Source of the DNA: Maribacter aestuarii
Lineage (GTDB): Bacteria > Bacteroidota > Bacteroidia > Flavobacteriales > Flavobacteriaceae
Assembly (NCBI RefSeq): GCF_027474845.2
Contig: NZ_CP107031.2
Coordinates: 1,440,501 to 1,504,500 of the forward strand
DNA: 64,000 nucleotides
Direction: 5' to 3'
In this document: one piece after another, positions 1 to 9,377 of the stretch
Position numbering within the stretch: position 1 is the first letter of the stretch
Layout of the letters: each line of letters starts with the position of its first letter
Translations under genes and position numbers: made by a program
Notes under the pieces: generated by a model
Told to the model about the DNA's origin: nothing
Seen by the model: only the letters and a program-made list of their open reading frames with translations
Databases searched by the model: none

Positions 1-740
1 GAGGTAAGTCCAGTTTTCACGTAAGCGCTTATTCCTTGAAAATCAAACGGACTCTTACTGCGCATAAACAGAATACCATTAAAAGCACCTGCTCCATATA
101 ATGCCGAAGATGCGCCTGGAAGAATCTCAACACTTTGCACATCCAATTCGTTCATACCAACTAAATTTCCTAGAACAAAATTTAAACCTGGCGCAGTATT
201 ATCCATTCCGTCTACCAATTGCAAAAAGCGAGTATTGGCAAACGTTGCAAAACCTCTTGTGTTTACGGATTGAAAGGTTAAACTGTTGGTGTTAATATCT
301 ACACCCTTTAAATTTTGAAGCCCTCCATAAAAGGACTCGGCAGTCGTGTTTCTTATTTCTTTTAAGCCAAAACGCTCCACGGAAACTGGAGATTCAAAAA
401 TACGTTCAGGAGTTCTTGAGGCCGAAATTACAACTTCATCCAAGAAGGTTTGCGTTTCGTTTAATACAACAGTAATGGTTTGGTTGTTGGATGTAATATT
501 TTCCGTTACGTCCGAGTACCCAAGACTAGAAATTCTTAATTCAAATGGGGGCTCCTCAGAAGTTTGCAAGGTGAAGTTTCCGTCAAAATCGGTTACCGTA
601 CCAATAGCTTTGCCAACAATAACAATATTGGCCCCGGGGATAGGCTCGTTGTTCTGGTCAACAACAGTTCCATTGATGGTAGTCTGGGAAAAACCTATGG
701 TTCCCACTAAAATCAATGCTAAAAATAGTATTGTTCTCAT
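1..740 (-). CDS. TonB-dependent receptor, N-terminal part (runs off left edge)
   Basis: The minus strand reads from an ATG at 740-738 without a stop to base 1, giving about 246 residues. It opens with a signal peptide ending in GFSQ, followed by a carboxypeptidase-regulatory-like domain (about 20-105, with GTVVDQNNEPIPGANI) and the start of a plug domain (RTPERIFESPVSVER, then LVDGMDNTAPG). This order is that of Bacteroidota outer-membrane receptors that import substrates using TonB/ExbBD energy. The barrel lies outside the window, so the substrate cannot be inferred. A terminator-like hairpin separates it from glmS, so it is probably its own transcription unit. Confidence 0.85.
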   Translation of the reverse strand, partial: MRTILFLALILVGTIGFSQTTINGTVVDQNNEPIPGANIVIVGKAIGTVTDFDGNFTLQTSEEPPFELRISSLGYSDVTENITSNNQTITVVLNETQTFLDEVVISASRTPERIFESPVSVERFGLKEIRNTTAESFYGGLQNLKGVDINTNSLTFQSVNTRGFATFANTRFLQLVDGMDNTAPGLNFVLGNLVGMNELDVQSVEILPGASSALYGAGAFNGILFMRSKSPFDFQGISAYVKTGLT

Positions 741-871
741 TATAAAATTGAGTTAAAATTAGTTTGGGGTCAAGATACAGATTATTTCATATCGAAAATA
801 ATAAAATGAAAAAAATTATGCATGCATAGTATTAATTTGATAAAATGATATATTGAATACTGCGGATATGC

Positions 872-908
872 AAAAAAAGGGCGTATCAAAAATGATACGC
901 CCTTTTTA
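872..908 (-). terminator. Rho-independent terminator after glmS
   Basis: A perfect inverted repeat AAAGGGCGTATCA / TGATACGCCCTTT with a short A-rich loop is flanked by A and T runs on both sides, so it could act in both directions. It lies 18 bases beyond the glmS stop and upstream of the receptor gene that starts at 740. Confidence 0.85.
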
Positions 909-925
909 CATCTATGTTTAACCAG

Positions 926-2773
926 TTACTCGACCGTAACGGATTTTGCTAAGTTACGTGGCTGATCCACATTACAACCCCTCATTACCGCAATATGATA
1001 AGACAGTAATTGCAATGGAATGGTTGTTAATAAGGGAGTGAGGCTTTCCAATGTTTCAGGAACTTCAATAACATGATCTGCCAGTTCCGTGACTTGTTCG
1101 TCCCCTTCCGTTACAATCGCAATGATCTTGCCCTTCCTTGACTTTATTTCTTGAATATTGCTTACTACTTTTTCATAGTGTCCTTTTTTAGTGGCAATGA
1201 CAAAAACCGGCATGTGCTCATCTATTAGCGCAATTGGGCCATGTTTCATTTCCGCAGCAGGGTAGCCTTCTGCATGTATATAGCTTATTTCCTTCAATTT
1301 AAGTGCGCCTTCTAAGGCTACAGGGAAATTATAACCACGTCCCAGGTACAAACAATTGGTTGAATCCTTATAAACGTCTGATATGATTTCTATTAAAGGA
1401 TTGGACTCCAACGCTTTTTCCACTTTAGCGGGAATGGTTTCCAACTCTGTTAAATACTCATGATACCTAGATTCAGAAAACACTCCTTTGGCCTTCGCCA
1501 ATTTAAGTGCTATTAAAGTTAATACCGTAATTTGGGTGGTAAATGCTTTTGTAGAGGCAACACCAATTTCAGGACCGGCATGGGTGTATGCACCTGCATC
1601 GGTTTCCCTAGCTATTGATGACCCTACTACATTACATACGCCAAAAACAAAAGCTTCTTTCTCCTTGGCCAATTTGATAGCAGCAAGCGTATCCGCGGTT
1701 TCACCAGACTGCGAAATGGCAATAAGCACATCCTTATCTGTAATAACTGGATTTCTATACCTAAATTCGGATGCGTATTCTACCTCAACGGGAATTCGTG
1801 CTAAGTCCTCAAAAATATACTCTGCTACGAGCCCAGCATGCCAAGAGGTGCCGCAGGCCACAATAATAATTCTGTTTGCATTTAAGAATTTCTCCATGTT
1901 CTGGTCTATCCCAGCCATGCGAATTAATCCTTGGTCTGCAAGTAACCTACCACGATAAGTATCTTTTATAGCTCTCGGTTGCTCGTAAATCTCTTTCAGC
2001 ATAAAGTGGTCATAACCACCTTTCTCAATTTCTTCCAGATTCATTTGTAATTCCAGAATCCTAGGGTATGCCACAGCATCGTCCTTGATCTTTCTCAGTT
2101 TAATTTCCTTTCCTAAGCGGATAATTGCCATTTCCTCATCTTCAAGATAAACGGCATTGTTGGTAAATTCTATAAAAGGGGAAGCATCGGAAGCTATGAA
2201 AAACTCGTTTTCTCCAATTCCGATGGCCAGTGGACTACCTAATTTGGCTACCACAATTTCATCCGGCTTTTTCTTATCAAAAACAGCAATTGCATATGCA
2301 CCAACTACTTGATTCAAAGCAATTTGAACAGCTTGTCCTAATTTTACGCCTTCGGTCTTCTTAACTTCTTCAATTAAATTGACTAAAACCTCCGTGTCCG
2401 TATCCGAATTAAACGTGTAACCCCTTTTTGACAATTCTTTTTTAATGGATTCATAATTCTCAATAATACCATTATGAATAATGACAAGATCTCCGGAATT
2501 GGAATAATGCGGATGTGAATTGACATCATTTGGAACTCCGTGTGTGGCCCATCTCGTATGACCAATGCCTAAAGTTCCCTCGAGCGAAATTGTTTCTATG
2601 GATTTCTTTTTTAAATCCTCGACCTTTCCTTTTGTCTTGGCTAGATTGATATTGTTACCATCGTAAAGGGCCACCCCGGCACTATCATATCCTCTGTACT
2701 CCAAACGCTGTAAACCTTTTATTACAATCGGGTAAGCATCTCTATGACCAATATATCCTACAATTCCACACAT
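926..2773 (-). CDS. glmS: Glutamine--fructose-6-phosphate aminotransferase (isomerizing)
   Basis: This enzyme makes glucosamine-6-phosphate from fructose-6-phosphate and glutamine, the first committed step to UDP-GlcNAc. At 615 residues it is the usual length. It starts MCGIVGYIG with the catalytic Cys2 of the class-II glutamine amidotransferase domain (about 1-220) and contains LEYRGYDSAG. Two SIS sugar-isomerase domains follow: GTSWHAG and SQSGETADT near 310-355, and the second around 455-595. The C-terminus ends LAKSVTVE, typical of the family. No glmS ribozyme is apparent upstream. A TACATTTG box lies about 45 bases before the start. Confidence 0.98.
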   Translation of the reverse strand: MCGIVGYIGHRDAYPIVIKGLQRLEYRGYDSAGVALYDGNNINLAKTKGKVEDLKKKSIETISLEGTLGIGHTRWATHGVPNDVNSHPHYSNSGDLVIIHNGIIENYESIKKELSKRGYTFNSDTDTEVLVNLIEEVKKTEGVKLGQAVQIALNQVVGAYAIAVFDKKKPDEIVVAKLGSPLAIGIGENEFFIASDASPFIEFTNNAVYLEDEEMAIIRLGKEIKLRKIKDDAVAYPRILELQMNLEEIEKGGYDHFMLKEIYEQPRAIKDTYRGRLLADQGLIRMAGIDQNMEKFLNANRIIIVACGTSWHAGLVAEYIFEDLARIPVEVEYASEFRYRNPVITDKDVLIAISQSGETADTLAAIKLAKEKEAFVFGVCNVVGSSIARETDAGAYTHAGPEIGVASTKAFTTQITVLTLIALKLAKAKGVFSESRYHEYLTELETIPAKVEKALESNPLIEIISDVYKDSTNCLYLGRGYNFPVALEGALKLKEISYIHAEGYPAAEMKHGPIALIDEHMPVFVIATKKGHYEKVVSNIQEIKSRKGKIIAIVTEGDEQVTELADHVIEVPETLESLTPLLTTIPLQLLSYHIAVMRGCNVDQPRNLAKSVTVE

Positions 2774-2815
2774 AACTCTAAAAATGAATGATTTAGTAAT
2801 TCTAAATTCTTATAC

Positions 2816-2823
2816 AAATGTAA
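2816..2823 (-). promoter_or_regulatory. Candidate Bacteroidota -7 box for glmS
   Basis: On the minus strand TACATTTG matches the Bacteroidota sigma -7 consensus TAnnTTTG. It is followed by an AT-rich leader of about 40 bases before the glmS ATG. A clear -33 TTTG is not visible, so this rests on the -7 match and the position. Confidence 0.45.
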
Positions 2824-2935
2824 TTCAACTCGTATTAAGAATTTCCCTTTTCGGTTATAGAACGGTTAAATTCTATGAAATGATACATATGCATCAAAAT
2901 TTTTTGCAAATAAAAACGGGGGAGAAAAAATGCTA

Positions 2936-4813
2936 TTAGTCTGTGCTGGTATAAAAAATTTCCAAACGCAACCTTTTATTATAATTTGGGTCACTAGGAG
3001 AAATATTAGGACCATAAAGCACAGTACCTAATGGCGTAACGTTTGCTGTAGTTGGAACATCTTGTTCATCTCCAGACGCTAACATGGAGTTGGCTACACC
3101 AATATTTTCGATATTTGTCGTAAGCACTAATCCCAAGGTAGGATTTTCTGTTTCTCTATAAATGAGGTTACTGATGTATTCCGTAATACGCACGGTATAT
3201 CTTATACCATCTCCGTCTTCGTCTCTTTCAATAATACCATCGTAATTAAGAAACAAGCCGAATAACGATTGGGCGACATTCTGCTCGGTAAGCGTATTAA
3301 AAATTGGACTGTTCGTTTCTGCGTTGTACAGATACAATCTTGGCGGTTCGTTCTCAACACCCAATAAATCCAATTGTTCCCTATCTACATGAAAAACTAG
3401 ATTAGCCTCATTCAAAATCCAATTATTTGCCTCTATTTCTTGAATGACGTCCCTGCCATTATCGCTCTCGAAGAGATTTATCTCTGTAAAAATACCCGGA
3501 CCACCCTTTAAGTAAATTCGAGAAGCATTCTCTCCTGTATTCAATGAACTTGTTATTTCAGATGGGTATGACTCATTTATTATGGTATTCACAGCATTGC
3601 CCGTTACGGATCCGGACGGAGCCTGTCTTAGAAATGAGATAACAAATTCTGATTCCTCTGTTTCTACTGTATCATCTGAAGTATCTTCAGGGGTGCTATT
3701 ATTTTTATAGCTTTGATAAGTGTACGTAAGTGTAATGTTAGCATCCTTTAAATCAAAAAGAATCAACATCTCCTCTCCCTCCGCTGTAGTAATCGTGAAA
3801 TGCAGTCCGCGAAGGAATTCATTAAAATTTGCCGAACTTAAAAGATCCGAACTCCCTTCCTTATTCAAAATATTCTCCTGAAAAAAATCAGCGTCTAAAG
3901 CCACCCTTATACCCGGAGGCAATTTCGTAAAAGTATTTGATTCATCCACATCTTCTGTAGATTCATCATCTTCTCTAGGAATTAGAATTTCTTCGTCACT
4001 TATGGTAATCTCACCTTCAAACAAGGTTTCCGCTATAAATTCCGGCGCAAATTCTTGAGAAGAAAAATATTGTTGTGCTTCCTGAAAATTGGTGTTTGGG
4101 TCTAAGTCTCTTAAAAAGAATGTAGAACGTTCTACTTTAAAGGTAAAGGGAATGTCCCGATTACCATAAATACTATCCAAATCTACCTTTTTCGCAAAAT
4201 TATTGGCAAAAATGATTGCACCATCAGTATCGTTCAGTCCATCACCATCAGCATCTACACTATCGCTGTCCAATGGATCTGTATTGGCCAATCTTTCCTG
4301 ATTGTTCGTTTGACCATCATCATCGCTATCGTTACTGGAATCATTCGGTTCCGAATCAAACTCGTCGTCTACCCCATCTAAATCAGCATCTCTAGATCCA
4401 TCTTTAGTTAAATACGGAATGTAAAGGATTACCTCTTTTACCGTCTCTTCCTCATCAATAGTCGTAATAACATCATCAGTTTCAGCATCATCCTCCACAC
4501 TTTGGGTTAAAGCACCAAATCTAGGGTTACTGGTTGCCAACTGTAACTGGGAATTAACGAAGTACTCCGTTCTGCCGTAAATGGGGTCATTGAAAGTACC
4601 AAGTTGATATATGGGCAACTTATTAGTGCGTACTGCTTCAATATTTTTATTAAAAGCAAATACATCAAAGGTTTCACTTCCTGTAATGAAGGGCTCGCTC
4701 CCAACAACTCCAGAACCTATAGTAGTTAATTCATCCTCGCAAGAAACAAAAAAAGCCAAAACCGAAGCGACACCCAATACGATGGGAAAAGGGCATTTCT
4801 TAAAAAAGTTCAT
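2936..4813 (-). CDS. DUF4270 family lipoprotein with an acidic calcium-repeat-like insert
   Basis: The 625-residue protein has a lipoprotein signal ending FFVSC (Cys25) and an N-terminal block ([15 protein letters not shown], then [13 protein letters not shown]) characteristic of DUF4270, a surface-lipoprotein family of unknown function in Bacteroidota. Residues about 145-200 are a run of Asp-rich DxDxDGxxD motifs like thrombospondin type-3 repeats, which usually bind calcium. This insert interrupts the usual DUF4270 body. The gene lies directly downstream of the GT5 synthase on the same strand, with 5 bases between the stop and the next start, so the two are probably co-transcribed. The conserved neighbourhood (GT5, DUF4270, panC) is common in Flavobacteriaceae. 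Function unknown. Confidence 0.85.
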   Translation of the reverse strand: MNFFKKCPFPIVLGVASVLAFFVSCEDELTTIGSGVVGSEPFITGSETFDVFAFNKNIEAVRTNKLPIYQLGTFNDPIYGRTEYFVNSQLQLATSNPRFGALTQSVEDDAETDDVITTIDEEETVKEVILYIPYLTKDGSRDADLDGVDDEFDSEPNDSSNDSDDDGQTNNQERLANTDPLDSDSVDADGDGLNDTDGAIIFANNFAKKVDLDSIYGNRDIPFTFKVERSTFFLRDLDPNTNFQEAQQYFSSQEFAPEFIAETLFEGEITISDEEILIPREDDESTEDVDESNTFTKLPPGIRVALDADFFQENILNKEGSSDLLSSANFNEFLRGLHFTITTAEGEEMLILFDLKDANITLTYTYQSYKNNSTPEDTSDDTVETEESEFVISFLRQAPSGSVTGNAVNTIINESYPSEITSSLNTGENASRIYLKGGPGIFTEINLFESDNGRDVIQEIEANNWILNEANLVFHVDREQLDLLGVENEPPRLYLYNAETNSPIFNTLTEQNVAQSLFGLFLNYDGIIERDEDGDGIRYTVRITEYISNLIYRETENPTLGLVLTTNIENIGVANSMLASGDEQDVPTTANVTPLGTVLYGPNISPSDPNYNKRLRLEIFYTSTD

Positions 4814-4818
4814 TCAGG

Positions 4819-5628
4819 TTATTTTAAAACTTCTGTGTTATAAAAATTGGCGTAAGCTTCTTCAAATTCTTGAATGGGAACGTACGGCAACACTGGTTTT
4901 TTAAGGTTGGCAATGTGGGTATTTAACTCTTCTGGAATATCTTCCGAGGCTAAAATAACTGCATCGGAATAATCTACGGCTACCTTTAACAAATTATTAT
5001 AGGTGGGATCACTAAGCGCTTCTATTTCCTCTTCCGGGATTCCATCAAAAGCTATTTTTTTAATCATATCCTTATCCAATGAACCTTCAAAGGTTTTACC
5101 ATATACGGATAGGACGATTTTACTTTCTGAGAAAAGAGGTTCATCCGCATAATATTTTTTCAGGTAAAGTGGTAACAAACTAGCCATCCAACCATGGACG
5201 TGGATAATATCCGGTGACCAATTCAGTTTTTTCACCGTTTCCATTACTCCCTTTGCGAAAAATATAGCACGATGATCATTGTCTGGAAATAGATTTCCCT
5301 GCTTATCGGTAAAAGTTGCTTTACGCTTAAAGTACTCTTCGTTATCTATAAAATAGACTTGTATACGCTCTCTAGGTATAGATGCCACCTTAATGATTAA
5401 TGGCATATCCATATCATTAATGACCAAATTCATACCGGACAGCCTTATTACCTCATGTAATTGATGTCTTCTTTCATTAATATTACCGTACCTTGGCATA
5501 AAGATCCTAATCTGGCCACCATTGCTGTTGACCATTCTAGGAGCCTCGTATGACATTAAGGAAACTTCGTTTTCGGGGAGGTAGGGTACTAATTCAGAAG
5601 ATACAAACAATATCTTTTTACCATTCAT
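4819..5628 (-). CDS. Glycogen/starch synthase, GT5 catalytic half only
   Basis: I chose the ATG at 5628 (MNGKKILFVSSELVPY). An in-frame extension to 5667 adds an unlikely leader. The 269 residues match the N-terminal GT5 Rossmann domain of ADP-glucose glycogen synthases: the ELVPYLPENE loop region near residue 10-20, GGQIRIFMPRYGN, and DIIHVHGWMASLLP near residue 135. The C-terminal GT1 domain that normally completes the active site is absent, and the protein ends about 200 residues short of classical GlgA. This short form is frequent in Bacteroidota, so it is probably a genuine family variant. It is divergent from panC. Confidence 0.8.
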   Translation of the reverse strand: MNGKKILFVSSELVPYLPENEVSLMSYEAPRMVNSNGGQIRIFMPRYGNINERRHQLHEVIRLSGMNLVINDMDMPLIIKVASIPRERIQVYFIDNEEYFKRKATFTDKQGNLFPDNDHRAIFFAKGVMETVKKLNWSPDIIHVHGWMASLLPLYLKKYYADEPLFSESKIVLSVYGKTFEGSLDKDMIKKIAFDGIPEEEIEALSDPTYNNLLKVAVDYSDAVILASEDIPEELNTHIANLKKPVLPYVPIQEFEEAYANFYNTEVLK

Positions 5629-5731
5629 AAAAGCTCTTTTTTGTTTTTCGCAGAAACGCAGGTGCAAAATTACAAAAAATATAGAGATTAGCAGTATTTA
5701 TAGTAAGTTTGCTCGCTAATTACGATTTTTG

Positions 5732-6577
5732 ATGCTACCCATACGAACTAAAAAAGAACTTCAGGAAATACGTTCCAACCTTGCCCCCAATTCAAAGATA
5801 GGTCTAGTACCTACTATGGGAGCTCTTCACAGCGGGCATGCTTCATTGATTAAAAAAGCTGTTGCGGAGAACAAAACTGTTATAGTAACGATTTTCGTTA
5901 ATCCAACACAATTCGACAACGAAGAAGACCTTCAAAAATACCCGACCGCGCTTCATGACGATTTGAGGCTTATAGCTGATGTTTCGCCAAATATTATGGT
6001 ATTCGTTCCTACTACTTCTGAAATGTATCAGTCAAATGTAATCCCAAAAAAATATGATTTCCACGGCTTGGACAAGGTAATGGAGGGAGAATTTAGGGAC
6101 AATCATTTTAATGGGGTAGGCACCATAATTGAAACGTTATTTTCCTTAATTAGACCAGATGTAGCCTATTTTGGGGAAAAAGACTTTCAGCAACTCAGAA
6201 TTATCCAAAAGATGACCGAAATCTTAAAGCTGCCGGTCAAAATTATTGGATGTCCCATAGTACGCGAAAGCAACGGATTGGCCATGAGTTCAAGAAATGA
6301 AAGGTTGGACCCTTCGTTACGACTAAAAGCAGGTTTTATATATGATACGCTTGTGGCTGCCAAACAAAAATTTGGCACGGAAAGTGTTCATAATACAAAG
6401 GAATGGGTGGACAACGAATTTGAAAATCATCCCGATTTTAAGATGGAATATTTTGAGATTGCGGACGTAGAAACGCTGACCCCTGCCAAAAGAAAAATTG
6501 AAAACATAAAATACAGGGGCTTTATCGCCGTTTACGCGAACAGCATTAGGCTGATTGATAATATAGCCCTGAATTAA
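5732..6577 (+). CDS. panC: Pantothenate synthetase
   Basis: This enzyme condenses pantoate and beta-alanine with ATP to make pantothenate. The start is the ATG at 5732; a TTG just before it would add one residue. The 281 residues are the standard length. The nucleotide-binding HxGH motif is in PTMGALHSGH (about 27-36). The pantoate-binding FVNPTQF, FGEKDFQQL and the KMSKS-like MSSRNERL follow in order. It sits 13 bases before panD, making a vitamin B5 operon. Confidence 0.97.
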   Translation: MLPIRTKKELQEIRSNLAPNSKIGLVPTMGALHSGHASLIKKAVAENKTVIVTIFVNPTQFDNEEDLQKYPTALHDDLRLIADVSPNIMVFVPTTSEMYQSNVIPKKYDFHGLDKVMEGEFRDNHFNGVGTIIETLFSLIRPDVAYFGEKDFQQLRIIQKMTEILKLPVKIIGCPIVRESNGLAMSSRNERLDPSLRLKAGFIYDTLVAAKQKFGTESVHNTKEWVDNEFENHPDFKMEYFEIADVETLTPAKRKIENIKYRGFIAVYANSIRLIDNIALN

Positions 6578-6590
6578 CTAATTTTGTCCC

Positions 6591-6941
6591 ATGCAAATTG
6601 AAGTTGTAAAATCTAAAATACACCGTGTTAAGGTTACCGGTGCAGACCTAGACTATATAGGCAGCATTACCATAGATGAAGATTTAATGGATGCCGCTAA
6701 CATCATACAAGGTGAAAAAGTACAAATCGTAAACAATAACAACGGGGAACGTTTAGAGACATACGCCATTCCCGGGCAACGCGGTAGCGGTGAAATAACT
6801 TTAAACGGTGCCGCCTCCAGAAAAGTAGCGGTGGGAGATATCCTTATTTTGATAACATATGCTAGAATGGATTTAGAGGAAGCTAAAAAATTCAATCCCT
6901 CCTTAGTGTTCCCAAATGAAGAGAACAATCTTTTAAACTGA
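6591..6941 (+). CDS. panD: Aspartate 1-decarboxylase (pyruvoyl enzyme)
   Basis: PanD decarboxylates aspartate to beta-alanine, the substrate of the preceding PanC. The 116-residue proenzyme has the expected self-cleavage pair Gly24-Ser25 (YIGSITID), which yields the pyruvoyl group on the alpha chain. It also has the conserved [12 protein letters not shown] block around residue 58 and [12 protein letters not shown]. Spacing to panC and to the next membrane gene (2 bases) indicates one operon. Confidence 0.97.
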   Translation: MQIEVVKSKIHRVKVTGADLDYIGSITIDEDLMDAANIIQGEKVQIVNNNNGERLETYAIPGQRGSGEITLNGAASRKVAVGDILILITYARMDLEEAKKFNPSLVFPNEENNLLN

Positions 6942-6943
6942 TT

Positions 6944-7909
6944 TTGAATCAAAGAATAAAAAAGATACTCAAAACAATACTCCCAATCGCCTTGGGAGTA
7001 TTTTTAGTTTGGTACTGGTACAGTTCTACGTTGCCAGAAGATCGTCAACAAATCCTATACTACATTAAAGAAGCTGATTTGTTTTGGGTCAGCATTTCCC
7101 TTCTGTTGGGTATACTGGGTCACGTATCCAGAGCCATCCGTTGGAACTATTTACTAGAACCATTGGGATATGAACCCAGACTTTCAAATAACGTACTTAT
7201 TATTCTTATGTCCTATTTCGCGAATTTAGGAATACCAAGAATGGGAGAAATATTAAGACCAACGGCTTTAGCGACTTACGAAGGGGTTCCTTTCGAAAAA
7301 GGTCTCGGTACCATTGTGACGGAACGTGTAATAGACGTTCTTATGCTTTTCTCCATTATAGCCATCACGCTATTTCTTCAAACTGAGGTGATACTCGGTT
7401 TTTTAGAGGAAGGTGGTTTTAACCCCAATAGCCTTCTGATATTGGGAGGCATTGGTTTAATTGGACTTTTTTTCTTCTACATTTTCATTAAAAAGTCAAA
7501 TCACAAAATTGCAATAAAAATTAAGCATGTTGTGAACGGACTTATGGATGGTCTCTTGAGCATTTTTAAAATGAAAAATAAATGGATGTTTGTATTTCAT
7601 ACCCTATTCATCTGGGCTTGTTACATTGGCATGTTTTGGGTCATAAAATTTACTATACCTGAAACGGCCGGCCTAACACTTAACCAACTCTTGGTGGCTT
7701 TTGTGGCAGGTGCAATAGCCATGATGGTTACAAACGGCGGTGTAGGGTTATATCCCATATTGGTAAGTAAGGCTTTGGCCGTTTTCGGCATCAGTGCAGT
7801 TTCGGGAGACGCTTTTGGATGGATTATGTGGATAGCCCAAACCTTAATGATTGTGGTTTTTGGTGCAATATCTTTTCTCCTCTTACCGTTATTGAACAGA
7901 AACCGATAG
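6944..7909 (+). CDS. YbhN/UPF0104-type polytopic membrane protein (flippase-like)
   Basis: The 321-residue protein starts at a TTG two bases after the panD stop, so translation is probably coupled. It has about seven to eight hydrophobic helices and the family blocks GHVSRAIRWNYLLEPLGY, NLGIPRMGEILRP and a late VTNGGVGLYP. This is the lysylphosphatidylglycerol-synthase transmembrane / YbhN family, whose members are thought to move lipids across the inner membrane. The conserved position after panCD does not reveal the substrate. Confidence 0.85.
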   Translation: MNQRIKKILKTILPIALGVFLVWYWYSSTLPEDRQQILYYIKEADLFWVSISLLLGILGHVSRAIRWNYLLEPLGYEPRLSNNVLIILMSYFANLGIPRMGEILRPTALATYEGVPFEKGLGTIVTERVIDVLMLFSIIAITLFLQTEVILGFLEEGGFNPNSLLILGGIGLIGLFFFYIFIKKSNHKIAIKIKHVVNGLMDGLLSIFKMKNKWMFVFHTLFIWACYIGMFWVIKFTIPETAGLTLNQLLVAFVAGAIAMMVTNGGVGLYPILVSKALAVFGISAVSGDAFGWIMWIAQTLMIVVFGAISFLLLPLLNRNR

Positions 7910-7945
7910 TCCTGCTAGTATAGCGCACTATTCAAACTGATACCA

Positions 7946-9088
7946 ATGCGCCGCTTTACCTTTATTTTTGCCATACTACTTTGCTTCACCGTTACCGCAC
8001 AGGTAAAACAAGAAATATTCGAATCTTTTAAATTACAGGAAAGAAGGGATGTTCAGTATTATTTTCCCGAAAATCTTGACGAAACCAAAAAATATCCGCT
8101 GATCTTGGTCCTGGATGCCAACTATCTTTTTGACCAAGTAGTTGCTACTTCAAAATTCTACAGTCGCTTTCATGGAATGCCAGAGAGCATCATAGTGGGT
8201 GTGAACCAAAGTAAAAACGATTTAAGGTACGATGATTGCGCTTTTGAACCGGACACAGGTCTACCATCCGAAAAAGGAAAGAAATTTTTTGAATTTCTTG
8301 GTATGGAGCTCATTCCCTATTTGGATTTAAATTTTAGCACCGCTCCTTTTAAAATGGTTTTAGGTTATGATATAACCGCCAATTTTCAAAACTATTGGTT
8401 GTTTAAGGACCATTCGCTTTTCAATGCTTACGTAAGTATTTCTCCGACATTGGCACCTGAAATGGAAACAAGGGTTCCAATTCGTTTGGGTAGTTTCGAG
8501 AAGCAGATTTTCTATCAACTTATAGTTGAAGGAGAACCTAGTAAGGATACTCAGGCCATCATGGCTATGGATAAAGGTATAAAAGCCATAGACAAGGAGA
8601 CGCTACATTATTTTTTCGAGGAGTACAAAGGAGCGGACCATATTTCCGTTGCTACTTATGGGATAGGGAAAGCCTTTGACAATATTTTTGGAATGTTCAA
8701 ACCTATTAGCCCAAAAGAGTACAAAACCCAAATCTTAACTTCAGAAGAACCCGTTTTTCAATATTTGGAAAATAAATATAAGGGTATAGAAGACTTGTTC
8801 GGGTTTAGTAAACCCGTAGAACTAAATGATATTATGGCCATATATGCAGCTTCTAGAAAAAAGGAAGATTTTGAATCTTTAAAGCCGCTTTCCGATTTAT
8901 GCAAAGCCCAATATCCAGATTCGATGCTTGGCTTTTACTTTGAAGGTGAATACTACGAAGAATTGGGCGAGCCAAAAAAGGCTTTGAAAACATTTGAGAA
9001 GGCTTTTCAAATGGACGAAATAGATTTCTTGACCAAAGAAATGGCACTAGAAAAAATGGATGCGTTGAAAGCCGACTTTGGCTTTTAA
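7946..9088 (+). CDS. Exported alpha/beta-hydrolase-fold protein (esterase-like, nucleophile apparently lost)
   Basis: The 380-residue protein has a signal peptide ending FTVTAQ and an esterase-D/Fes-like alpha/beta fold: KKYPLILVLDANYLFDQ near residue 50, ESIIVGVNQ, then ELIPYLD. The position where a GxSxG nucleophile is expected reads LGYDITANF (about residue 140), with Asp instead of Ser. A late GADHISV could be the histidine of the triad. Residues about 310-375 resemble a TPR pair. It may be an inactive binding protein, or an enzyme with an unusual nucleophile. It lies in the panCD-radA neighbourhood. Confidence 0.7.
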   Translation: MRRFTFIFAILLCFTVTAQVKQEIFESFKLQERRDVQYYFPENLDETKKYPLILVLDANYLFDQVVATSKFYSRFHGMPESIIVGVNQSKNDLRYDDCAFEPDTGLPSEKGKKFFEFLGMELIPYLDLNFSTAPFKMVLGYDITANFQNYWLFKDHSLFNAYVSISPTLAPEMETRVPIRLGSFEKQIFYQLIVEGEPSKDTQAIMAMDKGIKAIDKETLHYFFEEYKGADHISVATYGIGKAFDNIFGMFKPISPKEYKTQILTSEEPVFQYLENKYKGIEDLFGFSKPVELNDIMAIYAASRKKEDFESLKPLSDLCKAQYPDSMLGFYFEGEYYEELGEPKKALKTFEKAFQMDEIDFLTKEMALEKMDALKADFGF

Positions 9089-9132
9089 AAAACATTCCAA
9101 TTCCCCAACCCAAGTCTTAAATCCTACTTTTT

Positions 9133-9303
9133 ATGATTAAAATTGATGCTAAATATTTTCTTGTTTCAGGTATTTTATTTACATACTTTGGATTAAAGGG
9201 TGATTTTAATCTTGTGTATAACGGCCTTGCCCTCTTAATGGCTTGGGCTTCTTTTTTTATAGCCTTTATGGATTTCAATAAAAAAAGATACGAGGACGAT
9301 TAG
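9133..9303 (+). CDS. Small two-helix membrane protein
   Basis: A 56-codon ORF (MIKIDAKYFLVSGILFTYFG...) encodes two hydrophobic stretches, about residues 8-24 and 28-46, and a charged tail KKRYEDD. It fills the gap between the esterase-like gene and radA on the same strand. Such short membrane proteins are common beside radA in this group, but I cannot name a family. Confidence 0.6.
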   Translation: MIKIDAKYFLVSGILFTYFGLKGDFNLVYNGLALLMAWASFFIAFMDFNKKRYEDD

Positions 9304-9377
9304 TAGTTTATATACACTTAAAACCAAGCCTTTTTTAAACTTCTTGTTACCTTTAGCCCAAACTGTAAGAGCTAAAG

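Noticed and set aside
346..756. A long plus-strand frame over the left receptor
   Set aside because: It is the reverse frame of the minus-strand TonB receptor, with no protein-like pattern of its own.
1488..1958. A 156-codon plus-strand frame inside glmS
   Set aside because: It is the opposite strand of a well-supported essential gene.
2774..2935. glmS ribozyme/riboswitch upstream of glmS
   Set aside because: The gap is too short and lacks the conserved core; the element is typical of Firmicutes.
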